In this document: piece after piece, positions 17,116 through 25,900 of the stretch
Layout: each line of letters opens with the position of its first letter
How positions within the stretch are numbered: the first letter of the stretch is position 1
Assembly: GCA_024682415.1 (NCBI GenBank)
Contig: JAIKZG010000022.1
Location: forward strand, 1 to 37,436
Length of the DNA: 37,436 nucleotides
Origin: Prevotella sp.
Lineage (GTDB): Bacteria > Bacteroidota > Bacteroidia > Bacteroidales > Bacteroidaceae
Reading direction: 5' to 3'
Notes under the pieces: generated by a model
The model's input: the letters and a program-made list of their open reading frames with translations, nothing else
The model's database searches: none
What the model was told of the DNA's origin: nothing
Program-made: the position numbers and the translations under genes

Positions 17116-17573
17116 GCTTATTCAAACGCAGAGAGCATGAGATACCAGGACTTAATACGGCTTCGCTTCCCGACCTTATTTTCACAGTGTTGTTCTTCTT
17201 TATGATTGTCACCCACATGCGTAAAGTGGATTTGAAGGTGAAATACCAGGAACCGCATGGCACAGAGCTTACTCGCCTCACAAAGAAGACAACAACCTCT
17301 TATATTATAATAGGTGAGCCAATAAGCAAGCAAGGTGGAAATGTCGGCAAACAGGTTATTCAGCTTAATGATAAGTTTGCCACGCCAGCAGATATTGAAG
17401 ACTATATAGACGCTGAGCGCAAGCGAATGTCGCCTGAGGACAAGAAACGCATGGTAGTTTCTATTAAGGCTGATAAGCATACGCCGATGTCTACAATAAA
17501 TGAAGTGAAAATGGCTTTGCGCAGAGCAGGCAGTTTCACTATAAACTATTCAGCAAAAGAAAAAGGGGAATAG
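17112..17573 (+). CDS. exbD: ExbD/TolR biopolymer transport protein, second copy
   Basis: A 153-residue ExbD paralogue. Its ATG overlaps the stop of the first copy in ATGA. The membrane helix is about 19-36, with D21 in LPDLIFTVLFFFM as the conserved proton-path Asp, followed by a periplasmic domain with the typical SIKADKHTPMSTINEVKMALRRAG end. Two different exbD genes suggest a heteromeric ExbD pair in the motor, as is common in Bacteroidetes. The stop codon lies in the stem of the following terminator. Confidence 0.93.
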   Translation: MSLFKRREHEIPGLNTASLPDLIFTVLFFFMIVTHMRKVDLKVKYQEPHGTELTRLTKKTTTSYIIIGEPISKQGGNVGKQVIQLNDKFATPADIEDYIDAERKRMSPEDKKRMVVSIKADKHTPMSTINEVKMALRRAGSFTINYSAKEKGE

Positions 17574-17598
17574 CATTTTATATGTCTATTCCTTTTTT
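17560..17598 (+). terminator. Terminator of the exbB-exbD operon, stem includes the stop codon
   Basis: AAAAAGGGGAATAG (17560-17573) pairs with CTATTCCTTTTTT (17586-17598). The last bases of the left arm are the TAG stop codon of exbD. Confidence 0.85.
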
Positions 17599-17635
17599 AT
17601 TTGTAACCTAAATCATTGATTGATAATCATTTTCT

Positions 17636-18448
17636 TTATCGCGCGTTCTCATAGCAGAATGTTGCAGCCACGAGAGTGATACTCCATGAAAGATTTATCC
17701 ACAGCAGGAATAGTGGCAGCGATGCGAATGAACCATAAATCGCATTGTAGCTCGACAGCAGAATCTGACTGTTAATATATACGAATTGCAGCACTTGCAT
17801 AGCTATCGCAGCAATAAGCGCAGGCCCCCAGATGTGGCGCAGGCTGATATGAATGCTCGGCATGAGTTTGAAAAGCATTATAAATGTGAGCCATACAAGG
17901 AATAGCGGCGCAAGGTAAAGCATTGCTTTCGTTACCCATCCCAACAGCCATATATCCTGTGCGTAGCTTCCGAATGTGGCAAGCAGAATGTTGGCAAGCG
18001 CAGCGATTATCGCGAATGCCGGAATCACTATGAATATCGCAAGACTGTAAGTTACCGAGCTGATTATCTTGCGGTCGTCGTGTTTACCCACCTGCCATAT
18101 CTTGTTGAAAATCTGCTCCAGCTGCAATTCCAATGTTATCACCGTGTATAGGGCGAGGGCAATAGCTATGAGGATAAACAGCCCACGGTTGTAGTGATTC
18201 AGATACGATGCTACGAAATCAAAAATATAGTTTGCCACTTCGGGGTGAGCCCTCAGCGTGCTTCTTATCCATTTTTCCAAATATATCTCTATGTTCAGGC
18301 TTCGCGCTATCTCAAAAGCCACAGCGAGAATAGGCACTATCGCCATCAGAGTGCTATAGGTGAGTGCCGCCGCGTCGTCCATGATATTTTTCGTGTATAT
18401 CATCTTCGCAGCGCTGATAATTTTGCGTAAAGTCTGTCTCTTTTCCAT
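17636..18448 (-). CDS. YihY/BrkB family inner-membrane protein
   Basis: A 270-residue integral membrane protein of the YihY (BrkB) family. About six helices are visible, with family-typical text DDAAALTYSTLMAIVPILAVAFEIA near residue 25, YTVITLELQLEQIFNKIWQV and NAIYGSFASLPLFLLWINLSW near the end. YihY proteins were once linked to RNase BN by mistake; the true function is unsettled. Length matches the enterobacterial type and lacks the long C-terminal extension found in many Bacteroides homologues. It is divergent from the Lrp-type gene and stands alone. Confidence 0.93.
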   Translation of the reverse strand: MEKRQTLRKIISAAKMIYTKNIMDDAAALTYSTLMAIVPILAVAFEIARSLNIEIYLEKWIRSTLRAHPEVANYIFDFVASYLNHYNRGLFILIAIALALYTVITLELQLEQIFNKIWQVGKHDDRKIISSVTYSLAIFIVIPAFAIIAALANILLATFGSYAQDIWLLGWVTKAMLYLAPLFLVWLTFIMLFKLMPSIHISLRHIWGPALIAAIAMQVLQFVYINSQILLSSYNAIYGSFASLPLFLLWINLSWSITLVAATFCYENAR

Positions 18449-18481
18449 GTGTTTTCTGCTTGTTTAGAATTTATTACCTTA

Positions 18482-18489
18482 CAAATATA
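18482..18489 (-). promoter_or_regulatory. Possible -7 box for the YihY gene
   Basis: TATATTTG on the minus strand, 34 bases before the start; no clear -33 TTTG. Confidence 0.4.
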
Positions 18490-18537
18490 AACTTTTTCCT
18501 GTTTATGTAATGACTGATTAGTTGGTTTTGTGCTCAT

Positions 18538-18572
18538 TTTGTTGTGTAATTGAAATTTTTATGCTACTTTTG
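18538..18572 (+). promoter_or_regulatory. Promoter for the Lrp/AsnC-type gene
   Basis: TTTG (18538-18541), 23 bases, TACTTTTG (18565-18572); ATG follows 27 bases later at 18600. Confidence 0.75.
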
Positions 18573-18599
18573 CAGTTAAATTAAAACTTCATTATAAAA

Positions 18600-19100
18600 A
18601 TGGCACATCATAGCTTAGATAAACTCGATAAAAAGATATTGGGCTTCATCGCCAGAGATGCCCGTATTCCTTTTTTGGAAGTGGCACGCGCCTGCAATGT
18701 GAGCGGAGCTGCTATCCATCAGAGAATACAAAAACTTACAAGTCTTGGCATTTTGAAGGGTTCGGAATTTATTCTCGATCCTGAGAAGATAGGATATGAG
18801 ACATGTGCTTATATCGGCTTGTATCTTAAGAACCCAGAGCAGTTTGACGAAGTTGTTGATGCACTCCGCAAGATACCAGAGGTAGTGGAATGTCATTACA
18901 CAACGGGCGGTTTCGATATGTTTATTAAGATTTACGCTCGCAACAACCACCATCTGCTTACCATCATTCACGACAAGCTTCAGCCTTTAGGCCTTAGCCG
19001 TAGTGAAACCATTGTATCATTCAATGCAGTTATCAATCGTCAGTTGCCGGTAGACGATATTCCTGTTGACGACGAGGATGATGACGACATCGAAGACTAA
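18600..19100 (+). CDS. Lrp/AsnC family transcriptional regulator
   Basis: A 166-residue feast/famine regulator. An N-terminal winged helix-turn-helix (about residues 8-60: LDKKILGFIARDARIPFLEVARACNVS, IHQRIQKLTSLGILKG) is followed by the RAM ligand-binding domain (about 70-145: AYIGLYLKNPEQFDEVVDALRKIPEVVECHYTTGGFDMFIKIYA). Proteins of this type form octamers and sense amino acids; the effector cannot be told here. The C-terminus is an acidic tail (DDEDDDDIED), longer than usual. It is monocistronic, with its own promoter and a strong terminator. Confidence 0.95.
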   Translation: MAHHSLDKLDKKILGFIARDARIPFLEVARACNVSGAAIHQRIQKLTSLGILKGSEFILDPEKIGYETCAYIGLYLKNPEQFDEVVDALRKIPEVVECHYTTGGFDMFIKIYARNNHHLLTIIHDKLQPLGLSRSETIVSFNAVINRQLPVDDIPVDDEDDDDIED

Positions 19101-19177
19101 TTTCAGATTAAAACATATATATTTATTTATTAAAGGTGTAGCAACTTAAAGCGCATATTGCTTTAGCTTCATTTTCT

Positions 19178-19226
19178 TATACGGATATTGCAAATCACTC
19201 TTGGTTTCAATATCCGTATATTTTTT
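19178..19226 (+). terminator. Terminator of the Lrp-type gene
   Basis: TATACGGATATTG (19178-19190) pairs perfectly with CAATATCCGTATA (19208-19220) and is followed by TTTTTT. Confidence 0.9.
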
Positions 19227-19498
19227 GCGCTTCCCATTTTTTACAATGTCATTTTGTAGGGTACGCTGCGCGTTTGTAATTATTGCGAACTCATTTCTGC
19301 ACTGCATTTGCGCTTCCCATTTTTTACAATGTCATTTCGTAGGGTACGCTGCGCCTTTGTAATTATTGCGAACTCATTTCTGCACTGCATTTGCGGTTCT
19401 CACTTTTTACAATGTTATTTCGTAGGGTACGCTGTGTGTTTGTAATTCTTGCAAACCCATTTCTGCACTGCATTTGCGGCTTTGTAGTTTTTACAATG
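19227..19498. repeat. Tandem repeat: three 83-bp units and a partial fourth
   Basis: Units lie at 19227-19309, 19310-19392 and 19393-19475; each is exactly 83 bases. A partial fourth runs to about 19498. Units 1 and 2 match at 81 of 83 bases and units 2 and 3 at 73 of 83. The array lies between two convergent genes. A period that is not a multiple of three speaks against coding. No hairpin strong enough to explain the conservation is seen. Function unknown; a copy-number-variable locus is likely. Confidence 0.9.
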
Positions 19499-19544
19499 GG
19501 CGATCAGCATTTTCAGTTTTTAACTGATTGCCCCTCCTTGAGTT

Positions 19545-19582
19545 GCGGTGCACTGCTCGTGAGAGTTGTGCACCGCTTTTAT
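19545..19582 (+). repeat. Dispersed hairpin element, copy 2 (terminator-like)
   Basis: GCGGTGCAC and GTGCACCGC form a perfect 9-bp stem around a 14-base loop, followed by TTTTAT on the plus strand. It matches 34 of 38 bases of the element at 2049-2086. It abuts the stop codon of the minus-strand gene at 19582. Confidence 0.75.
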
Positions 19583-20373
19583 TATTCATCAATCTCGGAT
19601 AATCCGCGAGTGAGATTTTTGAAGAAATTGCTGACTGTTTCAACAGGGGCGTAAGGCACAAACGACTTGTTGCGGTTAATGCTTCGCCATACGCCACTGG
19701 AATTGGAACTTACCATTCCTGCCTTGTTTTGCTTGAAATTCCATGTGGCAGCGACAAACGGGGTGGTCTTGCTCACGGATTTCATCGTAAGGACATAGGC
19801 ATTGGGGATGAGTCTGTGGACGAAAGGCAGCTCTTCCTGTGAGAACTTAAACACATAGATGAGGATGTTGCCTATCAGCTCGGCAAAACTTTCAAGATGT
19901 GTGTTAGCAAGCCATTTATCCAATTTAATGAAGTCTACTTTGTCGCCTTGCTTGCGAAGGAATGATCCGAGATGGAGCACAAGGTTGAGCGAAAGTCCTT
20001 TGTCGAGGATGTTGTTCTGATTGGCTACTATGATGTCAAGCACATGCAAGGTCTCCGTGGAGGTATCGATGGCATGGTGCTCCGCTTCGCGTATCTTTTT
20101 CAGTCGCTTGTTGAAGATGGAATTGGAAAGCTCGGTTGTGATTTCTGCCCTTGTGTCTTCCTCGCTTACTGTAAGCGTGGACAAATCGGAAGCGGAGGGT
20201 ATCTGCTCAGCGTATCTTCTCACGCCATTATAAGCAAAGACAACAACGTCTTGCGCTTTTACCATCTTAGCGAGTTTGTTCCACTTGAAAATAGACATTG
20301 GTTCAAGTGGTTCCATTTCTCCGAATGCTCCTGCCGAAAGCAGGCGAAAGAAGTTTCTTGTGATAATATCCAT
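19582..20373 (-). CDS. Uncharacterised 263-residue protein after nhaC
   Basis: I do not recognise this protein. It has no signal peptide and no clear membrane helix. The N-terminus (ITRNFFRLLSAGAFGEMEPLEPMSIFKWNKLAKMV) looks helical and recalls the helical start of NTP_transf_5-type nucleotidyltransferases, but the catalytic Gly-Ser and Asp motifs are not seen, so I do not propose that role. The centre is helical and rich in Leu and Glu; the C-terminus is rich in Ser and Asn. A strong GGAGGAAAG ribosome site precedes the ATG at 20373. The gap to nhaC is 55 bases, so it may be co-transcribed with lacI-type and nhaC genes. Confidence 0.7.
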   Translation of the reverse strand: MDIITRNFFRLLSAGAFGEMEPLEPMSIFKWNKLAKMVKAQDVVVFAYNGVRRYAEQIPSASDLSTLTVSEEDTRAEITTELSNSIFNKRLKKIREAEHHAIDTSTETLHVLDIIVANQNNILDKGLSLNLVLHLGSFLRKQGDKVDFIKLDKWLANTHLESFAELIGNILIYVFKFSQEELPFVHRLIPNAYVLTMKSVSKTTPFVAATWNFKQNKAGMVSSNSSGVWRSINRNKSFVPYAPVETVSNFFKNLTRGLSEIDE

Positions 20374-20428
20374 CTTTCCTCCTTTTTTAGTATTATATGT
20401 TTAAGATATGTATGCGCGCTTCTCCTTT

Positions 20429-21712
20429 TTATGAATATCTCTTTGGATATCTGAAGAGGATGGCAGCGAGAGCTATTATGCCGAGGGCATATTGATAATA
20501 TAGGAACGGCATAATCTCAATAGGGTTGAGCTTGGCAAGACCTGCCGCCATAAGCAGCTGCGCGCCATAGGGGATAAGTCCTTGCGAAACGCAAGAGAAT
20601 GTGTCGAGAATGCTTGCCGCTTTTCTGTTATCTACTCCGAATTTGTCGCCTATCTGCTTGGCAATGCTTCCTACGGTAATAATGGCAACGGTGTTGTTGG
20701 CGGTGCATACATCAACCATTGAAACAAGCATGCCTATGGAAAGCTCTGCTCCTCGCTTGCTTTTCACATGCTTCATTATGCGCTCTATGAGATAGTCTAT
20801 ACCGCCGTTTTCCCTGATGATTTCAAGCAGTCCGCCTGCCATCATGGTGATGATTATCAGCTCGCCCATATTCATTATGCCGTCGCCAATGGCGGAAAAC
20901 CATCCAAAGAGGTCGTAAGAACCATAGAGAATGCCAATAAGCCCGGTGAGAAGTAAACCCAACGTGAGCACTGCCATGACGCTCATTCCGCATACGGCTG
21001 TTATCAGCACTACGATGTAGGGGATTACCTTACCATAGCTAATAGGGGGAATGTCGTGAGGGGAAGCGGTGTTTATTCCTAAAAATATGTAGACTAAGAA
21101 AATGATTATCGCGGCAGGCAAGACGAGGAATGAGTTTACTCTGAATTTGTCGCTCATCTGGCAATGCTGCGTGGTGGTGGCCACAACGGTGGTATCAGAA
21201 ATGAATGAAAGATTGTCGCCGAAGAATGCTCCGCCTACTACTATGGCTGCCATCTCGGCTGTGCTTATGCCTATAGAACCGGCAAGCCCGGCAGCGATAG
21301 GAACAAGCGCGACAACAGTGCCCACACTTGTTCCTATGCTAAGACTTATAAAGCAAGCGGCGATAAAAAGACCTGCCATTACCATGTTGCCTGGCAAAAC
21401 ATAGAGCGCCATGTTTACCGTAGCGTCGATGCTGCCCATCACCTTGGCAGAGTTGGCAAAGGCTCCTGCCAATACAAATATCCATAGCATGAGCATTATG
21501 TTGCTATTGCCTGCTCCGCGTGAGAATGTGTTTATACGCGCTTTCAGAGGGCGACCTTTGTAAATCGCGATGGCGTATATCGTGGAGAACAGGAAGGCTA
21601 CAGATATCGGTACTTTGTAGAAGTCGTGAGCTATGATTGATGTCGCTAAATAGAGCACGACAAATACTATCAGTGGACTTAATGCTATTATCCCTCGCTT
21701 GCTGCTTGTCAT
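20429..21712 (-). CDS. nhaC: NhaC family Na+/H+ antiporter
   Basis: A 427-residue inner-membrane antiporter of the NhaC type with about 11-12 helices. Family motifs include SIGTSVGTVVALVPIAAG (about 124-141), GGAFFGDNLSFISDTTVVATTTQ (about 159-181) and, near the end, DVCTANNTVAIITVGSIAK and SCVSQGLIPYGAQLLMAAGL. NhaC relatives exchange Na+ for H+, or carry organic anions such as malate and lactate, so the true substrate is open. It begins 9 bases after the LacI-type gene and is surely co-transcribed with it. Confidence 0.92.
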   Translation of the reverse strand: MTSSKRGIIALSPLIVFVVLYLATSIIAHDFYKVPISVAFLFSTIYAIAIYKGRPLKARINTFSRGAGNSNIMLMLWIFVLAGAFANSAKVMGSIDATVNMALYVLPGNMVMAGLFIAACFISLSIGTSVGTVVALVPIAAGLAGSIGISTAEMAAIVVGGAFFGDNLSFISDTTVVATTTQHCQMSDKFRVNSFLVLPAAIIIFLVYIFLGINTASPHDIPPISYGKVIPYIVVLITAVCGMSVMAVLTLGLLLTGLIGILYGSYDLFGWFSAIGDGIMNMGELIIITMMAGGLLEIIRENGGIDYLIERIMKHVKSKRGAELSIGMLVSMVDVCTANNTVAIITVGSIAKQIGDKFGVDNRKAASILDTFSCVSQGLIPYGAQLLMAAGLAKLNPIEIMPFLYYQYALGIIALAAILFRYPKRYS

Positions 21713-21721
21713 TTATGTGGA

Positions 21722-22789
21722 TTAAAGTTGGGTTCGGCGGTAGTAGTCTACATTCTCCTTGCTCAAAAGCTCAATAGGCATGTAGTTCACCGCATCAACT
21801 CTTTTTTTCAGAATTATTGATTTGAATAGTGTATCAACGCTGCTGTAACCCTGCTGGAATGCGTGCTGGGCAATAAGGAATGAAATGCTTCCCTTGCGGA
21901 TACATTCTACATTCTTGCCCACCATGTCGTAACCCATAATCTGAATGTCCTTGCGATTGTTTCTCAAGGCATATTCTCCTACAAGATGCGCTCTTGAGTT
22001 TACCGTTATGCAATGGTGTACATCGGGGTGGGTGGTGAAGAATTCCTCGAGGGCGTCGTCAATCTGCTCTTGTGTTGCAGAAATGTGCAAATCCAGCTTG
22101 CTAATCGTGACTTCAGGGAAATGTTCGCGCATATATTGGCTGAAGCCTACTTCACGGTTCATCTGCTGCTTACTTACCAAATTTCCGTGCTCATCTACAA
22201 GACGCATAAGCATTACTTCCTTTTCGCGCGAAGCGATAAGCATAAACATCTTGGCAGCGAAATAACCGCTGCTGAATGAATCCTGACCGAAGAATGCCAA
22301 TGGCTGCAAATCGGGCATATAAGAGTCGAGCAGAATGAATGGAATTTCTCTATCGTGAAGCTGTTCGGTGAATGTGCGGGTAGCGGTAAGGCTTGCCGGC
22401 ACTAATATAACGCCTGCCGGTTCTGCCTTAAGGCATTCCTCGTATTGCTCTTTGAAAGAGTCTTCACTCAGACGGCTGTAATACAATTTCTTCACATTGA
22501 TACGGAAGTCGCGACGTGCTTCTACCGCGCGCCCGATACCTTCTTCGATTTCGCTCCAATAAGGTTCGCTGCTGTGTTCAGGTATTATGAGATAAAAGGT
22601 ATAACTTCTGTTGTATGCTAACGCGCTGGCATACATATTTGGCTGATAGTTCATTTCTCGAATAGCGTTCTGCACGCTTTCGAGAGCTTTCTTAGACACG
22701 TTAGGGCGCTCATGGAGCACTCTGTCTACTGTTCCTACGGAAACACCTGCTCTTAAGGCGATGTCCTTAATGCGTATTTTTTCAGTCAT
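21722..22789 (-). CDS. LacI family transcriptional regulator
   Basis: A 355-residue repressor-type protein. A LacI helix-turn-helix and hinge are at residues 1-60 (IRIKDIALRAGVSVGTVDRVLHERPNVS, MNYQPNMYASAL). A periplasmic-binding-protein-like sensor domain (about 66-350) follows, of the Peripla_BP type seen in ribose- and inositol-type sensors (YSRLSEDSFKEQYEECLKAEPAGVILVPAS, IMGYDMVG). The ligand is probably a sugar or related small molecule. It is the first gene of the operon with nhaC. An inverted repeat at 22840-22860, in its own upstream region, is a candidate operator for self-control. Confidence 0.93.
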   Translation of the reverse strand: MTEKIRIKDIALRAGVSVGTVDRVLHERPNVSKKALESVQNAIREMNYQPNMYASALAYNRSYTFYLIIPEHSSEPYWSEIEEGIGRAVEARRDFRINVKKLYYSRLSEDSFKEQYEECLKAEPAGVILVPASLTATRTFTEQLHDREIPFILLDSYMPDLQPLAFFGQDSFSSGYFAAKMFMLIASREKEVMLMRLVDEHGNLVSKQQMNREVGFSQYMREHFPEVTISKLDLHISATQEQIDDALEEFFTTHPDVHHCITVNSRAHLVGEYALRNNRKDIQIMGYDMVGKNVECIRKGSISFLIAQHAFQQGYSSVDTLFKSIILKKRVDAVNYMPIELLSKENVDYYRRTQL

Positions 22790-22815
22790 TTATAGATAAA
22801 TAATTATTGTGTTGG

Positions 22816-22823
22816 CAAAATTA
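22816..22823 (-). promoter_or_regulatory. Possible -7 box for the lacI-type/nhaC operon
   Basis: TAATTTTG on the minus strand, 27 bases before the start at 22789. The -33 region falls on the palindrome at 22840-22860 rather than on a TTTG. Confidence 0.45.
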
Positions 22824-22839
22824 GCATTTTTTTCGGATT

Positions 22840-22860
22840 TTGTGTTATGTGCGCACACAA
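22840..22860. promoter_or_regulatory. Candidate operator between the LacI-type regulator and the sensor-kinase gene
   Basis: Outer arms TTGTGT (22840-22845) and ACACAA (22855-22860) flank a perfect 10-base palindrome TGTGCGCACA (22848-22857). The centre TGCGCA with a CG step is typical of LacI-family sites. It covers the expected -33 region of the lacI-type promoter and lies about 30-50 bases upstream of the kinase promoter. Confidence 0.55.
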
Positions 22861-22891
22861 TTTTTCTTTTTTATCAAAAAATAGTATGCGT

Positions 22892-22924
22892 TTTGTGCTT
22901 TTTACATCAAAAAGTTTAATTTTG
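22892..22924 (+). promoter_or_regulatory. Promoter of the signalling operon, almost touching the start codon
   Basis: TTTG (22892-22895), a 21-base spacer and TAATTTTG (22917-22924). The ATG at 22931 is only 6 bases after the -7 box. This decides the start over the open frame that begins at 22847. Confidence 0.75.
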
Positions 22925-22930
22925 CATTGT

Positions 22931-25900
22931 ATGTATAATTTATTATCTAAACACACAGACGGAATCTTCATAATCTTCGTTTTGATGATTATGTTTTTTG
23001 TTTCTTGTGATAACGGCGAGATACATGATAAGATTGATGCTATAAATGAGAAATCTTACGATGCCCGTTATCGCAGTTTGGACAGTACTTCTTATTATGC
23101 AGACAAGGCCTATTCATTGGCTTCTTCACAGGGATTTTTATCGTTGGGCGGATATAGCGCAGGTAGGGCAGAGGCTTTAAACAACAGGGCTTTCGTAAGC
23201 CTTGCGAGAATGGATTACGACGAGGCTGCGCTCTTGCTCGATTCTGCTTCGCAAATTACTGATAATCAAATAGAATTACTCGTGAGCGATGTGCAGTATA
23301 TGCGCCTTTGCCAACGTCGCTCGGAGAATAAAAACTTTTATTCTTACTGGCAGCGTGCCAAAGCACGACTTGCCGCTATTGAAACGGATAAAGAGGAGCT
23401 TAATCCTCATTGGCATAAACGGCTGATATATGCAAAAAGCGAGATGGCGATAGTGGCTTCCACCTATTTTTATTATGTAGGGCTTGACAGCCTTTCGCGC
23501 GAATGTCTTGCAGCGGTAGATGAAGATGACATTGAGAAGGATACGGCGCAGCTTTTAAACTATTATTATAATATAGGAGCAGGCGGAATTATCACAGAAA
23601 AATCAACATCGGGAATAGCGCAGACGGAATTCGACTATCTGCTTCGTGTATATATTATGTCATTGCATGGCGACTATATTTATTGGCAGGCTAATTCTTT
23701 GCAGGCATTGAGCGAGCATATTCAGGAAAGCAGCGCGAGAGTTAGATTAATTCATGACAATTCTCCGGCTTTCGTATTCCTCAATTCTGATAATATGCCA
23801 GACAGTCTGTTGGCAGGAAATATGGCGCTGCGCGCGCTTAGGGAGTTTAAGGATTATGGCGATGTTTATCAGATAGCCGGTGCTTATCGCACGTTGGGCG
23901 AATGTTATTGGTATATAGGTGATAATCAGTCGGCTATAATCTGCCTGAAGGAGGCATTGAGAAACAAGGTGATAAATCGTGCGCCCGATCTTGTGGCTTC
24001 TATTCGTGAGAGAATGTCGTTGGTGTATTCTGCCCTTAACGATAAGCCAAAGAGCGATTACAACAGAAATATCTATTTGGATATGCAGGAGCAGACTCGC
24101 CAAGACCGACAGCTGGAGGCGCGTGCGGAGCAGTTGGCAGACAATACGCGTATTCTAAATGTGATGATAGCAAGCGTGGTGGTGATGATTGCGCTTGTGA
24201 CTATTTTGCTGTTTGCCTTTGACAGAATGAGAAGACGAAGAGAAAGCAAGTTCTCATTGAAATCTTTGTTGAAACCGCTTGAAGACTGGCGTGCGGAGCG
24301 TGAGAGGGAGTTTAGAAGTATTGATGATGATATAGAAATGCTTCGTGAGCAGAACACGGCAGCACTGAATGAACTCTCTATAAACAGGCAGAGAGGAATA
24401 GAGCAGAGGGCAAAGATTTCGCTTGCCAACAGCATTCTGCCATTGATAGACCGCATGGTGCTGACAAGCAAATATATCACTGAACGATTGGCAAAAGGCA
24501 ATAGCGATGAAAAGGAAATAGGCGAGAGCAGAAAATACATAATTGAGCTGTCGGCGGAAATCGACAGGATGAACGCTGTGCTCACTTCGTGGATAGAGAT
24601 GAAGCGAGGAATGATAGATTTGCATATCGTGAGCTTCGCTCTTGCCGATGTGTTTGAGATTATAAAGAAAGGGCAGCTCTCTTTCGCGCGTCGTGGAATA
24701 GCTCTCGATGTTAAGGCAACAGAAGCCGTGGTGAAAGGCGATAAGGCTTTGACATTGTTTATGGTAAACACATTGGTGGACAATGCCCGAAAGTTTACGA
24801 AAGATGGCGGAGCAATTTCTGTTTATTCCGTGGAAACAGACAGCTATGTTGAGATAAATGTAGAAGACAACGGAGCGGGAATGGATGAAGAGCAGGTGGC
24901 TTCATTGTTCAGCGCGACGCGTAGTCTTAATTCTTCTTCGGCAAACAACGGAAGCGGACATGGTTACGGCTTCGGACTGCTTAATTGTCAGGGTATAATT
25001 AATAAGTATCGCAAGCTGAGCCATATATTTAATGTATGCCGAATAGATGTAGAGAGCAAAAAGGATGTAGGAACAAAGATATCATTTCGTTTGCCGAAAG
25101 GCGTCATCAGATTAGTAATGGCGCTGCTTGTGTCATTGGCTTCGCTGAATGTTTCTGCAAAGCATAATGCTTCACAGCAAAATCTTAAAATTAAGGCAGA
25201 ATATTTTGCCGACAAGGCTTATGAAAGTAATGTAGATGGTAAATATGCCGATGCGTTGGCTTATGCCGACAGCTGTCTTATGGTGGCAAGGAGTGTGGCG
25301 AATGTAGACTCTGTGATAATACTTTCCGCTCATAACGAAAGGGCGGTGGCTGCCTTGGCTTTGCATAAATGGGATGTTTATAATCATAGCAACTCTATTT
25401 ATACAAAGCTGTTTCGCAGAATGAGTGCCGATAGAAATCTTGAGTCTTATGTAAGGGCGATGCAAAGGCAGAAGACGAATAAGAATGTTTCTATCGTAAT
25501 TCTCCTGTTGCTTTTGCTTGCCCTCGTTCCGGCTTATTATATATTGTATTATCGAAAGGTACTATTATATCGCTCGTGTATAGACAGAATAATGTCGATA
25601 AATGAGGTGCTATCAGAGAGTATCGCGCCCGAAGTGAAGCTACGGAAGATTGACACGATTTGGAAAGGCGGAAAGTATCGTGAGGGCGAGGAATATGAGA
25701 AGCTCAATACCGTGGTGCGCCAGATAGAGGACGCGCTCAATGAGGATATTCGTAGAAATGAGCAGATTGCAATGAACAGAGAGTTGGCAAGCGACGAGCT
25801 GAGCCGTATAAAATATGACAGCGATAGGCTGTATGTTGCCAACAGCATTCTTGATAACTGCTTCTCATCGCTGAAGCATGAAACAATGTATTATCCTTCG

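Noticed and set aside
19227..19498. CRISPR array
   Set aside because: The units are contiguous 83-bp repeats without unique spacers, and no cas gene is in the window.
19391..19654. 87-codon frame across the tandem repeat
   Set aside because: The 83-base period shifts frame at each unit and the frame runs antisense into the gene at 19582, so it is not a gene.
22847..22930. Upstream extension of the sensor kinase gene
   Set aside because: The promoter (22892-22924) lies within it, and the start at 22931 yields a proper signal sequence.
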